DNA from: Streptosporangium brasiliense
GTDB lineage: Bacteria; Actinomycetota; Actinomycetes; Streptosporangiales; Streptosporangiaceae
DNA length: 64,000 nucleotides
Assembly (NCBI RefSeq): GCF_030811595.1
Contig: NZ_JAUSRB010000002.1
Location: forward strand, 2,852,001 to 2,916,000
Direction: 5' to 3'
Shown here: one piece after another, positions 24,712 through 33,675 of the stretch
How the letters are laid out: each line of letters starts with the position of its first letter
How positions within the stretch are numbered: the first letter of the stretch is position 1
Position numbers and translations under genes: made by a program
The notes under the pieces: generated by a model
The model's input: only the letters and a program-made list of their open reading frames with translations
What the model was told of the DNA's origin: nothing
Databases searched by the model: none

Positions 24712-24879
24712 ATGGCGGCTATGAAGCCGAGGACCGGTGATGGTCCGCTGGAGGTCGTCAAAGAAGGCAGGGGAATCGTCATGCGGGTCCCTCTGGAGGG
24801 TGGCGGCCGGCTCGTCGTCGAACTCTCGGCAGACGAAGCCAGTGCCCTTGGTGAGGAATTGAAGAAGGTCGTCGTCTGA
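24712..24879 (+). CDS. DUF3117 small conserved protein
   Basis: 55 residues: MAAMKPRTGDGPLEVVKEGR..., then MRVPLEGGGRLVVELSADEA and a helix ending LKKVVV. This is the highly conserved actinobacterial DUF3117 (Rv1211 in tuberculosis). AGGAAGGG is about 8 bp upstream of ATG 24712; the longer frame from 24646 is not needed. Beta-hairpin plus helix fold; role unknown. Confidence 0.92.
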   Translation: MAAMKPRTGDGPLEVVKEGRGIVMRVPLEGGGRLVVELSADEASALGEELKKVVV

Positions 24880-24971
24880 TCCCGATCTGAGATTCAAGCG
24901 GTGTGGCCGGGTCTTTTCGATCTTGCTTGGAGCGCGCGACAGCCGCTACGGCCCACGCGACCGCGACCGAT

Positions 24972-25030
24972 GAACACGGCCCTGGCCGTCGGACCGCCCA
25001 ACGGCGGCTCGCGCCAGGGCCGCGGTGTTC
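24972..25030 (+). terminator. Long hairpin between DUF3117 and pepA
   Basis: GAACAC plus GGCCCTGGC (24972-24986) pair with GCCAGGGCC and GTGTTC (25013-25030); three extra bases bulge on the right arm. It sits 93 bp after DUF3117. It ends only 26 bp before the pepA start, so it could also influence pepA translation or act as an attenuator. Confidence 0.6.
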
Positions 25031-25055
25031 TCCCCGGATGATGACTGGAGTTCGC

Positions 25056-26522
25056 ATGCCCATATCGCCCTATTCACTACTGCCTCGCACTCCTTACGGG
25101 CAGGGTCTGTCCGCCGGAGCGGTCTCCCGAGAGGGCGGGGGCGCCGAGAGCCCCGCCGCCGAGGACGCCCGGCTGCTCGCGGTCCCCTTCGGGGCCGACC
25201 TCGCGCCCGAGGTGGAGCTACCGCTGCCCGCCGCCGCGCTGCTGGCCCACTACGAGGCCAAGGGGGAGGCCGGGGAGATCGTCGACGTCCCCGTCGCCAA
25301 CGGCGACGCCGTCGGCCGGGTGCTGCTCTACGGGGTGGGGGACGGCTCGGCCACCGCCCTGCGCAAGGCCGGCGCGGCGGTGGCCAGGCGGGGCAAGGGC
25401 AAGGACGCGATCAGGGTCGTGCTGCCGGAGGGGCCGGTGGCCGCGTTCGTGGAGGGCGCGCTGCTGGCCACCTACACCTTCCGGATCGGCGAGGCGAAGT
25501 CCACGCCGGTGGCGCTGGTCGAATTCGTCGGCGACGGAGCCGAGGCCGAGATCGCCAGGGGAGAGGTGGTCGCCAGGGCCGTCGCGCTCGCCAGGGACCT
25601 GGCCAACATGCCCTCCTCGGTGAAGACCCCCGCCTGGCTCGCCGAGCGCGCCCTGGAGCAGGGCGTCACCGCGAAGGTGTGGGACGAGCAGGAGCTGCGC
25701 TCCGGCGGGTTCGGCGGCATCGTCGCCGTCGGCCAGGGTTCGGTGAGCCCGCCCCGCCTGATCCAGCTCTCTTACGAGCCCGAGGACGCGACCGGGCACG
25801 TGGTCCTGGTCGGCAAGGGCATCACCTACGACACCGGCGGCCTGTCGCTCAAGCCGACCGAGGGCATGAAGTTCATGAAGACCGACATGGCCGGTGGCGC
25901 GGTCGTGATCGCGGTCCTGGGCGCGCTGGCCTCCCTCGGTGTGCGGGTCAGGGTCACCGGCCTGATCGCCGCCGCCGAGAACTCCTTCTCCGGCACGGCC
26001 CAGCGCCCCTCGGACGTGATCACCCAGTACGGCGGGCGGACCGTCGAGGTGCTCAACACCGACGCCGAGGGCCGCCTGGTGATGGCCGACGCGCTGGCCT
26101 ACGCCGACGCCGAGCTCGACCCGGACGTCATGGTGGACATCGCCACGCTGACCGGGGCGATCGCCATCGCCCTCGGCAAGGACCTGGGCGCCGTCTTCGC
26201 CTCCGACGACGATCTGGCCGCCGAGCTGACCGCGGCGGGCGAGAGCACCGGCGAGCGGCTCTGGCGGATGCCGCTGATCGACGACTACGTCCCCGCCCTC
26301 GACTCCAGCGTGGCCGACCTGGCCAACATCGAGGTCGGATCGTCCTACGGCGCGGGCTCCATCACCGCGGCGCTGTTCCTGCGCGAGTTCACCGGCAAGC
26401 GGCCGTGGGCGCACCTGGACATCGCCGGGGTCGGCCGCAGCAGCGCGGACGAGGGCGTCTTCAGCAAGGGCGCCACCGGCTATGGCGTGCGCCTGCTGCT
26501 GGAGTGGCTCTCTAGTCGGTGA
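25056..26522 (+). CDS. pepA: Leucyl aminopeptidase (M17 family)
   Basis: 488 residues from ATG 25056, with GGAG 6 nt upstream. It removes N-terminal residues from peptides with a two-metal centre. C-terminal catalytic domain motifs: VGKGITYDTGGLSLKPTEGMKFMKTDMAGGA (metal-binding Lys, Asp, catalytic Lys) and NTDAEGRLVMADAL (signature with metal-binding Asp and Glu plus Arg). The N-terminal macro-like domain is normal. It converges on the O-methyltransferase gene and overlaps it by 11 bp. Confidence 0.95.
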   Translation: MPISPYSLLPRTPYGQGLSAGAVSREGGGAESPAAEDARLLAVPFGADLAPEVELPLPAAALLAHYEAKGEAGEIVDVPVANGDAVGRVLLYGVGDGSATALRKAGAAVARRGKGKDAIRVVLPEGPVAAFVEGALLATYTFRIGEAKSTPVALVEFVGDGAEAEIARGEVVARAVALARDLANMPSSVKTPAWLAERALEQGVTAKVWDEQELRSGGFGGIVAVGQGSVSPPRLIQLSYEPEDATGHVVLVGKGITYDTGGLSLKPTEGMKFMKTDMAGGAVVIAVLGALASLGVRVRVTGLIAAAENSFSGTAQRPSDVITQYGGRTVEVLNTDAEGRLVMADALAYADAELDPDVMVDIATLTGAIAIALGKDLGAVFASDDDLAAELTAAGESTGERLWRMPLIDDYVPALDSSVADLANIEVGSSYGAGSITAALFLREFTGKRPWAHLDIAGVGRSSADEGVFSKGATGYGVRLLLEWLSSR

Positions 26523-27162
26523 GTTTGACGGCGGCCAGGATGCCGTCGCCGAGGGGGATCATCAGCGGGCGGAGCCGTTCGTCGGCCCGGACCAGCTTGC
26601 CCAGCTCCCGTACGGCGACGGTGTCCGGGTCGCGCCGGGCGGGGTCGGCGACCCTGTTGTGCCACAGGGTGCCGTCGAAGACCACGATGCCGCCGGGGCG
26701 CAGCAGGCGGACGGCCTCGGCCAGGTAGTCGCCGTACTCATGCTTGGCGGCGTCACAGAAGACCAGGTCGTAGCCGCCGTCGGACAGGCGGGGCAGGACG
26801 TCCAGGGCGCGGCCGGTGATCAGCCTGATCCGGCCGCCGGAGAAACCCGCCTGGGCGAAGCTCTGCCGGGCCAGGCGCTGGTGCTCCGGCTCCACGTCCA
26901 CGCTGGTGAGCGTGCCGTCCTGGCGCATGCCACGGAGCAGCCACAGGCCGGACACGCCGCAGCCGGTGCCGATCTCCACGACCGCGCGGGCGTTGACGGC
27001 GGTGGCCAGGAAGCAGAGGGCGGCGCCGCCGCCGGGCAGGATCGGGGGCGCTCCCACCTCCGCGCCGCGCTGACGCGCGGTGAGCAGAATCTCGTCCTCC
27101 GTGTGGAACTCTTCGGCATAGGCCAGAGTGGCCTCCAACGGACTTGTCGGCGTCTCTGCCAT
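26512..27162 (-). CDS. Class I SAM-dependent O-methyltransferase
   Basis: 216 residues, catechol O-methyltransferase-like (methyltransferase family 3). SAM motif VVEIGTGCGVSGLWLL (about 62-77), acidic TSVDVEPEH, metal-binding DLVFCDAAKHEYGDYL and VVFDGTLWHNRV. Equivalent to Rv1220c, which also lies divergently next to sigE. Substrate unknown; the family methylates catechols and similar phenols in the cytosol. Confidence 0.9.
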   Translation of the reverse strand: MAETPTSPLEATLAYAEEFHTEDEILLTARQRGAEVGAPPILPGGGAALCFLATAVNARAVVEIGTGCGVSGLWLLRGMRQDGTLTSVDVEPEHQRLARQSFAQAGFSGGRIRLITGRALDVLPRLSDGGYDLVFCDAAKHEYGDYLAEAVRLLRPGGIVVFDGTLWHNRVADPARRDPDTVAVRELGKLVRADERLRPLMIPLGDGILAAVKLTD

Positions 27163-27237
27163 CGGCCTCTCCTCCCGCTTTCTCCGTACACAGTCATATA
27201 GGCACTGGGTCGCAGCCTAAGGGAGGCAGGCCCGATC

Positions 27238-27265
27238 GGGAACTCATGTCACGCCCGGTGCGTTG
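27238..27265 (+). promoter_or_regulatory. ECF-type promoter upstream of sigE (predicted autoregulation)
   Basis: GGGAAC (27238-27243), 17-nt spacer, CGTTG (27261-27265). This matches the SigE/ECF -35 GGAAC and -10 CGTT pattern described for actinobacterial SigE. It would make the sigma factor drive its own operon. The implied 5' leader to the chosen start is about 100 nt. Confidence 0.6.
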
Positions 27266-27369
27266 CACGGTTTAAGCGGCCTTTGCCGGTCCTGAAGGTA
27301 GTGAGTGCGCACGAAGGGACGAAACCAGGCACTATGGCGATAGCGGTGGTCCCGGAGAGAGGAGTGCTG

Positions 27370-27966
27370 GTGGAGGATTCCGACCACCAGACGGATGCTC
27401 CCATGTCTGACTGGACGCCTCCCACCTGGGAGGAGGTGGTCAGGAATCACTCGGCACGCGTATACCGGCTGGCCTACCGGCTGACCGGCAACGTGCACGA
27501 CGCCGAGGACCTCACCCAGGAGGTGTTCGTCCGGGTCTTCAGGTCCCTGTCGAACTACACGCCAGGCACCTTCGAGGGCTGGCTGCACCGCATCACCACC
27601 AACTTGTTCCTTGACATGGCGCGGCGCAAGCAGCGCATCAGGTTCGAGGGGCTCGCCGACGACGCGGCCGAGCGGCTGCGCGGGCGCGAGCCGTCCCCCG
27701 CCCAGGCGTACGACGACACCCATCTGGAGCCGGACATCCAGGCGGCACTCGACGCGCTCGCGCCCGAGTTCCGCGCGGCCGTTGTCCTGTGTGACATCGA
27801 GGGGCTGTCCTACGAGGAGATCGCCGCCACGCTGGGCGTGAAGCTCGGCACGGTCCGCAGCCGCATCCACCGCGGCCGGGCGCAGTTGCGCGAGGCGCTG
27901 GAGCACCGCGCGCCCCGCGGCGACCAGTTCCCCCCGACCGCCACCCGCGGGGAGGGATTCGCATGA
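27370..27966 (+). CDS. sigE: ECF RNA polymerase sigma factor SigE
   Basis: 198 residues from GTG 27370, which follows GGAGAGAGGAG by 5 nt. GTG 27301, ATG 27334 and GTG 27364 are in-frame alternatives, and homologues are known to use several starts. Region 2 is [27 protein letters not shown], and region 4 is [25 protein letters not shown]. It directs the envelope-stress response. rseA, rseB and htrA follow, as in tuberculosis Rv1221-Rv1223. Confidence 0.95.
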   Translation: MEDSDHQTDAPMSDWTPPTWEEVVRNHSARVYRLAYRLTGNVHDAEDLTQEVFVRVFRSLSNYTPGTFEGWLHRITTNLFLDMARRKQRIRFEGLADDAAERLRGREPSPAQAYDDTHLEPDIQAALDALAPEFRAAVVLCDIEGLSYEEIAATLGVKLGTVRSRIHRGRAQLREALEHRAPRGDQFPPTATRGEGFA

Positions 27967-28018
27967 GAGACCACAGTCATGACGAATGTCACGACGGGCC
28001 GCTTGGCAAGGAGTGGGC

Positions 28019-28549
28019 ATGAGTCATCTTGGAGAGCGTGTTTCCGCACTGGTCGACGGTGAGCTCAATCACCATGAGCGCGACCGTGCCCTGTCACATC
28101 TGACCTTCTGCGCGGACTGCCGGGCCGAGGTCGAGTCCGTGCGGGCGTTGAAGAGCCGGTTGCGATCTCTGGACGGGCCGGCGATGCCCGCCGACCTGAC
28201 GATGTCGTTGCTGCGGATGGCCGAGCCCGGCGGCCCGTTACCGCCGCGTGAGCGGCCCTTCCCGACCTCGCGGACGTTCGGCGGCGCGCCGATCCCGAGC
28301 ATGCACAGCATCGCGCCGCCGGACAACCGGCCCCGGGGCCGCGCCGGAGGTCCCCGCCGGGCGAGGCGGGCGGGCTATGTAGCGGTGGGCGTCGCCTCCG
28401 CCGCCGTGGCGATCGGCACGCTGTTCGTCGTGGGCGGCTCCGAGCCCGGCCCGCGCGTCGTGCCGCCGGTCGACATGTTCGCCAACCAGCACCGCAACAC
28501 CGCGCCCTACGGAGGGTCGGCGACGCCGACCTTCTCGCCCACTCCGTGA
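28019..28549 (+). CDS. rseA: Anti-sigma factor RseA (zinc-associated, membrane)
   Basis: 176 residues from ATG 28019 with AAGGAG 6 nt upstream. The N-terminal zinc anti-sigma domain has H27-x3-C31-x2-C34. One transmembrane helix lies around 120-142 (YVAVGVASAAVAIGTLFVVGG), followed by a short outer tail rich in Pro/Thr. It sequesters SigE at the membrane and should be released by redox change or proteolysis. The rseB start overlaps its stop by 4 bp (GTGA). Confidence 0.9.
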   Translation: MSHLGERVSALVDGELNHHERDRALSHLTFCADCRAEVESVRALKSRLRSLDGPAMPADLTMSLLRMAEPGGPLPPRERPFPTSRTFGGAPIPSMHSIAPPDNRPRGRAGGPRRARRAGYVAVGVASAAVAIGTLFVVGGSEPGPRVVPPVDMFANQHRNTAPYGGSATPTFSPTP

Positions 28550-29559
28550 TCCGGCTGCCCGTCACCGTCGTCCTCGCGGCCGTCATGCTGCTCGGACTGG
28601 TGATGGGCGGTCCGGCGCACGCCGTCCAGCCGGACGAGTCCGACAGCGACGACACCGGCCTGCACCTGCTGCGCGAGGCGGCCGTCGCGGGCCGTGCCCG
28701 CGGATACTCCGGCACCCAGTACGTCACCGCCTGGGGCCGTTCGGCCGCGGTCTCCTCGGTGCTGGAGGTCCGCAACGTCCCCGGTGAGGGACTGACCGTG
28801 CACGCCCAGCCGTCGGGCCTCCTGCAGCGGGTGGACCCCGGCACCCCCGCCGGCGGCATGTCCACCCCCTCCGAGACCATGCTGGAGGTGCTGGCCCGCA
28901 ACTACCGGGTCGTGGCCGTGGGCGAGGGGCGCGTCTGCGGCCGGCCGGCCCGCCTCGTCCACGCCGTGCGGGCCGACGGCACGGTCGCCGCCCGCTACTG
29001 GCTCGACGAGGCCGGGGGGCCGGTGCTGCGCCGGGAGCTCCTCGACGGCCGCGGCAGGGTCGTCCACGCCGGCGCCTTCGTCGACCTGACCCTCGATCCG
29101 GCGCGGCAGGTCGCCACCCCCGCGCTCGCCGCCGGGGGGTTCGATCTCGGGCGGACACCCGCCCTGCGCGCCCGGGGCTGGCGTTTCCCCGACCTCCTGC
29201 CCGGCCGTCTGGAGCTGTTCGCCGCCCACGACGCCTCTCCTGGATACTTGTATCTGGGATATTCGGATGGCTTGTCAGTCGTGTCGGTCTTCATCCAGCC
29301 TGGGGTGCTTGATGAAGAACGGCTCCGCGGGTGGCATGCTCGACAGCGCAACGGGCATACGATCTGGATCCGGGACTCAGCCGAGCAGGAGACGATCTGG
29401 GCGAGTGGGGGTCATGTCTACACCGTCTTCGCGGACGCTCCGGCCGACATGGTCGACGCCGCCGTCGCGGCGCTGCCGCACGAGCCCCTGCCCAGCCTGT
29501 GGACACGGCTCGGCCGGGGCGCCGACCGTCTCCTGTCCTGGGTCAACCCCTTCGGGTAA
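28546..29559 (+). CDS. rseB: MucB/RseB-like sigma-E regulatory protein
   Basis: 337 residues. Signal peptide at the N-terminus (VTVVLAAVMLLGLVMGGPAHA). The body matches the MucB/RseB lipoprotein-localisation-like fold: outer-membrane-lipid sensor part (GYSGTQYVTAWG, VLARNYRVVAVGEGRVCGRPARLVHAVR, YWLDEAGGPVLRRELLD) and a C-terminal part with ETIWASGGHVYTVFADAP. Translationally coupled to rseA. It probably protects RseA from cleavage and senses envelope damage. Confidence 0.8.
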   Translation: MIRLPVTVVLAAVMLLGLVMGGPAHAVQPDESDSDDTGLHLLREAAVAGRARGYSGTQYVTAWGRSAAVSSVLEVRNVPGEGLTVHAQPSGLLQRVDPGTPAGGMSTPSETMLEVLARNYRVVAVGEGRVCGRPARLVHAVRADGTVAARYWLDEAGGPVLRRELLDGRGRVVHAGAFVDLTLDPARQVATPALAAGGFDLGRTPALRARGWRFPDLLPGRLELFAAHDASPGYLYLGYSDGLSVVSVFIQPGVLDEERLRGWHARQRNGHTIWIRDSAEQETIWASGGHVYTVFADAPADMVDAAVAALPHEPLPSLWTRLGRGADRLLSWVNPFG

Positions 29560-29654
29560 GGCGCGCTTTACATCTCTCGTATCCCACTCAGGGGAAGATT
29601 GTCGGGGCGTCCCAGTGAGTGGCCTCATGCGAGGCAAGGAATGGTGAATATTCG

Positions 29655-31202
29655 ATGACCGACGAGAGCCGTACCCACGAGGCGCACGGTGCTGAGGGGC
29701 GTACGCCGTCGGATTTCACCGACGACAGAGGCCATGCCCCGGAGCCCTCCCGCCCGGACTTCCTGCCCGCCGGCGAGGCGGCCCCCTCATACGACGGGCA
29801 GCCCCGCGACGACGGCTGGAGCCAGTTGGGTGAGCAGCCGGGCCAGGGCAGGTGGGGCCAGGGCGGGCAGCAGGGCGGCACCGGGCTGCCCGGGCCCGAC
29901 GACCGGGGCGAGCGGCCCGGCCAGGGCGGCTGGGGCGACCCGTCGGGCCGGGTGCGCCAGGACACGGCGGTCTTCGCCGTGCCGGGGAGCCCGCCTCCCC
30001 CGCCCTCCCAGGCGTTCGGCATGGGCCCCGGCTGGGCGCCGCCTCCCGGCCCCTTCGCGGGCGTGGCGGTCCCCGCCCGGCGCGGGCCGCGCACCAGCAC
30101 GCTGGTCGTCCTCGCCGTGGTGATCGCGCTGCTGGCCTCGACGTTGGGCAGCGTCGGCACCTACCTGCTCACCCGGCCCTCCGTCTCGGGCCGCGACCCC
30201 TCCTTCACCCTGGGCAAGGCGCCGACCGGCACCAACTCCCGGCCCCCGGACTCGATCGCCGGGGTGGCCGCCAAGGTGCTGCCCAGCGTGGTCTCCCTGG
30301 CCGTCGACGGCGGCACCAGCGCGAGCACCGGCTCCGGCTTCCTGATCAAGGGAGGCTACGTGGTGACGAACAACCACGTGGTCGCCGCGGCCGCGCCGGG
30401 CGGTGAGATCCAGATCCAGTTCAACAACCGCAAGTCCACCGCCGCCCGCATCATCGGCCGTGACCCCGAGTCCGACCTCGCGGTGGTCAAGCCCGAGGAG
30501 ACCTTCGGCGCCCCGGAGATCAGCCTCGGCAACTCCGACAACGTGGTCGTCGGCGACCCGGTGGTGGCCATCGGCTCCCCGCTGGGCCTGGTCGGCACCG
30601 TCACCTCCGGCATCGTCAGCTCGCTCAACCGCCCGGTCCAGGCGGGGGAGGAGAACAGCTCCGACACCACCTGGCTCAGCGCCATCCAGACCGACGCCGC
30701 CATCAACCCCGGCAACTCCGGCGGTCCGTTGGTCAACGCCAACGGCGAGGTCATCGGGGTCAACTCGGCGATCGCCACCCTCGGCAGATCGGCCGGCGGC
30801 CAGAGCGGCAGCATCGGCCTCGGCTTCGCCATCCCGGTCAACCACGCGCGCCGCATCGCCGAGGAGCTGGTCACTACCGGCGTCGCCAAGAAGTCGCGCA
30901 TCGGCATCACCATCGACCAGACCTACCAGGGCGCCGGGGTCCGCATCGACAGCGAGGTCAGGCAGGGCACCCGCCCGATCGAGCCGGACGGCCCCGCCGA
31001 CAAGGCGGGTCTCAAGCCCGGTGACGTCATCCTGGAGGTCAACGGCACGGTGGTGCAGGACAGCACCGAACTGATCGCGCTGATCCGGAACAAGGCGCCC
31101 GGCGAGAAGCTGGCGATCAAGTTCCAGCGCGGTGGCCAGGAGAAGACGGCCACTGTGGTCGTCGGCGCGGCGGCCGCCCAGCCCACGCCCCAGCCCTCCT
31201 GA
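29655..31202 (+). CDS. htrA: HtrA-type membrane-anchored serine protease with PDZ domain
   Basis: 515 residues from ATG 29655. A disordered Gly/Gln/Pro-rich cytoplasmic part (1-140) is followed by one transmembrane segment (about 148-172), then a trypsin-like domain. Catalytic residues: His in VVTNNHVV, Asp in DPESDLAVV and Ser in NPGNSGGPLV. The C-terminal PDZ contains ADKAGLKPGDVILEVNG. It degrades or refolds damaged extracytoplasmic proteins and is a typical SigE-regulon member. It follows rseB by 95 bp. Confidence 0.93.
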   Translation: MTDESRTHEAHGAEGRTPSDFTDDRGHAPEPSRPDFLPAGEAAPSYDGQPRDDGWSQLGEQPGQGRWGQGGQQGGTGLPGPDDRGERPGQGGWGDPSGRVRQDTAVFAVPGSPPPPPSQAFGMGPGWAPPPGPFAGVAVPARRGPRTSTLVVLAVVIALLASTLGSVGTYLLTRPSVSGRDPSFTLGKAPTGTNSRPPDSIAGVAAKVLPSVVSLAVDGGTSASTGSGFLIKGGYVVTNNHVVAAAAPGGEIQIQFNNRKSTAARIIGRDPESDLAVVKPEETFGAPEISLGNSDNVVVGDPVVAIGSPLGLVGTVTSGIVSSLNRPVQAGEENSSDTTWLSAIQTDAAINPGNSGGPLVNANGEVIGVNSAIATLGRSAGGQSGSIGLGFAIPVNHARRIAEELVTTGVAKKSRIGITIDQTYQGAGVRIDSEVRQGTRPIEPDGPADKAGLKPGDVILEVNGTVVQDSTELIALIRNKAPGEKLAIKFQRGGQEKTATVVVGAAAAQPTPQPS

Positions 31203-31251
31203 CCAGCGACGTGCGGGTGCATGCTAGGGCTTGAGGGCATTAGTCTGGAAG

Positions 31252-31275
31252 CTCTCCGGGTGTATGCCCGGGGAG
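31252..31275 (+). terminator. 9-bp hairpin between htrA and tatB
   Basis: CTCTCCGGG (31252-31260) pairs with CCCGGGGAG (31267-31275) around a 6-nt loop, with one G-T pair. It lies 50 bp after htrA and 33 bp before tatB. Confidence 0.5.
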
Positions 31276-31307
31276 CCGCCCTAGCGTTGTCCCGGTAGGA
31301 GATCACC

Positions 31308-31679
31308 GTGTTCGGACTCGGCTGGCCTGAGATCGTGGCGCTGGTGGTCATCGCCCTTCTCGTCTTCGGCCCGGAGAAGCTGCCCCAGGCCGCCGCCCAG
31401 GCGGGCAAGACGCTGCGCAACCTCCGTCAGATGGCCAACAACGCCAAGAGCGACCTGCAGGCCGGGCTGGGCCCGGAGTTCGCCGACTTCGACCCGGCCG
31501 ACCTCAACCCGAAGAACTTCGTCCGCAAGCACCTCACCGGTGACCTGGAGGACGACTGGAACCGCCCCGCGGCCGCCGCGGCGGCCACGGCCCCGGCCTA
31601 CACCGACTCCTACGCGGCCGAGGCGGCCGGTGAGCTCGGCTACGGCGAGCTCCCGCCGTACGACTCGGAGGCCACCTGA
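31308..31679 (+). CDS. tatB: Sec-independent protein translocase TatB
   Basis: 123 residues, GTG start with GGAG 7 nt upstream. N-terminal helix MFGLGWPEIVALVVIALLVFGPEKLP, with the conserved Glu and the FGPxKLP hinge, then an amphipathic helix (QAAAQAGKTLRNLRQMA) and an acidic tail rich in Ala and Tyr. With TatC and TatA it exports folded proteins. tatA and tatC are not in this window. Position after htrA matches Rv1224. Confidence 0.93.
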   Translation: MFGLGWPEIVALVVIALLVFGPEKLPQAAAQAGKTLRNLRQMANNAKSDLQAGLGPEFADFDPADLNPKNFVRKHLTGDLEDDWNRPAAAAAATAPAYTDSYAAEAAGELGYGELPPYDSEAT

Positions 31680-31736
31680 CCCCGGCCCTGACGCGGGCTC
31701 TGACCCGGGCCCCGGGCCGGCCGCGGCCCTGACACG

Positions 31737-31775
31737 GCGAGAGGCGCCCTCCTCCCCGAGGAGGGCGCCTCTCGC
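31737..31775. terminator. 18-bp perfect hairpin between convergent tatB and mrp
   Basis: GCGAGAGGCGCCCTCCTC (31737-31754) pairs perfectly with 31758-31775 around a CCC loop. It lies between two convergent genes and can serve both strands. Confidence 0.85.
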
Positions 31776-31789
31776 TGTCCGCCGTGCGG

Positions 31790-32932
31790 TCAGCGGCCCC
31801 TGGTGGGGGAGATGCCGAGCTGCATGCCCTTGAGGCTGCCCGACTTCTTGCTCAGACCGGCGGCGATGCGGCCCAGCTCGACGGCCGCCGGGGCGTCGGG
31901 GTCGCTGAGCACCAGCGGCTTGCCCTCGTCGCCGCCCTCGCGCAGCCGCATGTCGATCGGCACCTGGCCGAGGAGCGGCACGCGGGCGCCGAGGGTGCGG
32001 GTGAGCGCGTCGGCCACGGTCTGGCCGCCGCCCTCGCCGAAGACGGAGATCCGCTCGTCGCAGTGCGGGCAGGGCAGCCAGGACATGTTCTCGATGACGC
32101 CGGCGATCTGCTGGTGGGTCTGCACGGCGATCGACCCGGCCCGCTCGGCCACCTCGGCGGCGGCCTGCTGCGGGGTGGTCACCACGAGGATCTCGGCCGA
32201 CGGCATCCGCTGCGCGACCGAGATCGCGATGTCGCCGGTGCCCGGGGGCAGGTCCATCAGCAGGACGTCGAGGTCGCCCCAGTAGACGTCGGCGAGGAAC
32301 TGGTGCAGCGCCCGGTCCAGCATCGGGCCGCGCCACACGACCGGGGTGTTGCCCTCCGGCTTGAACATGCCGACCGAGATCACCTTGATGTCATGCGCCA
32401 CCGGCGGCATGATCATGTCCTCGACCTTGGTGGGGCGCTCGGAGACGCCGAGCATCCGGGGGATGCTGTGGCCGTAGATGTCGGCGTCCACGACGCCGAC
32501 CTTGAGGCCGTTGGCGGCCATCGAGGCGGCCAGGTTGACGGTGACGGAGGACTTGCCGACGCCGCCCTTGCCTGAGGCGACCGCGAAGACACGGGTCAGC
32601 GAGCCCGCCTGGGCGAAGGGGATCTCCTTCTCGGGTCCCCTGTTGCCGCGCAGCTTGGTCTGCAGCGCCTTGCGCTGCTCGGTGCTCATCACGTCCATCT
32701 CGACCTGGACGCCGCTCACACCGTCGATCTTGGAGACCGCGGAGGTGACGTCACGGGTGATGGTGTCCTTCAGCGGACAGCCCGACACGGTGAGGAAGAT
32801 CCCGACGCGCACCATCCCGTCGGGGGAGATGTCGACGCTCTTGACCATGTCGATTTCGGTGATCGGCCGACGGATCTCAGGGTCGTTGACGGTCGCGAGA
32901 GCGGCCATCACCAGTTCCGGGGTAGGTGCCAT
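31790..32932 (-). CDS. mrp: Mrp/NBP35-type iron-sulfur carrier ATPase
   Basis: 380 residues from ATG 32932 (MAPTPELVMAAL). The N-terminal MIP18/DUF59 domain spans about 1-95 (NDPEIRRPITEIDMV, SGCPLKD). The P-loop domain has deviant Walker A SGKGGVGKSS, switch VDADIYGHS and DLPPGTGD. CPHC forms the cluster-bridging CxxC. It transfers Fe-S clusters to apoproteins. Corresponds to Rv1229c and converges on tatB. Confidence 0.93.
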   Translation of the reverse strand: MAPTPELVMAALATVNDPEIRRPITEIDMVKSVDISPDGMVRVGIFLTVSGCPLKDTITRDVTSAVSKIDGVSGVQVEMDVMSTEQRKALQTKLRGNRGPEKEIPFAQAGSLTRVFAVASGKGGVGKSSVTVNLAASMAANGLKVGVVDADIYGHSIPRMLGVSERPTKVEDMIMPPVAHDIKVISVGMFKPEGNTPVVWRGPMLDRALHQFLADVYWGDLDVLLMDLPPGTGDIAISVAQRMPSAEILVVTTPQQAAAEVAERAGSIAVQTHQQIAGVIENMSWLPCPHCDERISVFGEGGGQTVADALTRTLGARVPLLGQVPIDMRLREGGDEGKPLVLSDPDAPAAVELGRIAAGLSKKSGSLKGMQLGISPTRGR

Positions 32933-33201
32933 CGAAATGTCGGCAACAGACCGCCACCCTGAGGCGACGGGAGGATGCCGTCCCTCCTTGTCTATTTGTC
33001 GTCCAGACGTTCTTGGGCAGGGCTCATACGTCACGACGCCCATGTGGCTTAGCGCGAGGCCGCTCCCGGGACGGGAGCGGAGAAGTCACAGACCCATGGT
33101 ATGAACCCGGGGGCCCCGAGAGGAATTCCGGCATCCGGCTGTGACATCTGATCCGGACAATTCGCTATGTAGATGCGCGTGCAACGTTCTAAGGTTACTC
33201 C

Positions 33202-33675
33202 GTGACCCTGACGGCAGGCGAGTCAAGAGAGATCCTCAGCTCCGGGGAGCTCGCGCTGTGGCGCATGCTCCAGCGGGCCCAGGTGCGCATCACCCGGGTC
33301 CTGGAGGCCGACCTCCTGGTCGAGCACGACCTGGCACTGGCCTCCTACGACGTGCTCGCGCACCTGGCGGAGTCGCCCGGGCGGCGGCTGCGGATGAACG
33401 ACCTGGCCGACCGGGTGCTCCTGTCGCGCAGCGGCCTGACCCGGCTCATCGACCGCCTCCAGCGTGACGGCCTGGTCGAGCGCGAGGCCTGCGCCAGCGA
33501 CGCGCGGGGCCTGTTCGCGGTCCTCACCGACGGCGGCGCCGTACGGCTGGCCGAGGCCACCCCCACCTACCTGCGCGGTATCCGCGCCCAGTTCCTGGAC
33601 GTCCTCGACGCCGGGGAGCTGCGCCAGTGCGCGGCGATGCTGGACAAGCTCTTCCCCGGCCCCGAGCCCGTCTAG
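33202..33675 (+). CDS. MarR family transcriptional regulator
   Basis: 157 residues. Winged-helix MarR core: LALASYDVLAHLAESPGRRLRMNDLADRVLLSRSGLTRLIDRLQRDGLVER, followed by the wing (ASDARGLFAVLTDGG). TAAGGT at 33190-33195 is 6 nt before the GTG start, so the message is probably leaderless. The 269-bp gap to mrp holds this promoter and no other gene. Ligand unknown. The 3' end overlaps the next convergent gene by 4 bp. Confidence 0.9.
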   Translation: MTLTAGESREILSSGELALWRMLQRAQVRITRVLEADLLVEHDLALASYDVLAHLAESPGRRLRMNDLADRVLLSRSGLTRLIDRLQRDGLVEREACASDARGLFAVLTDGGAVRLAEATPTYLRGIRAQFLDVLDAGELRQCAAMLDKLFPGPEPV

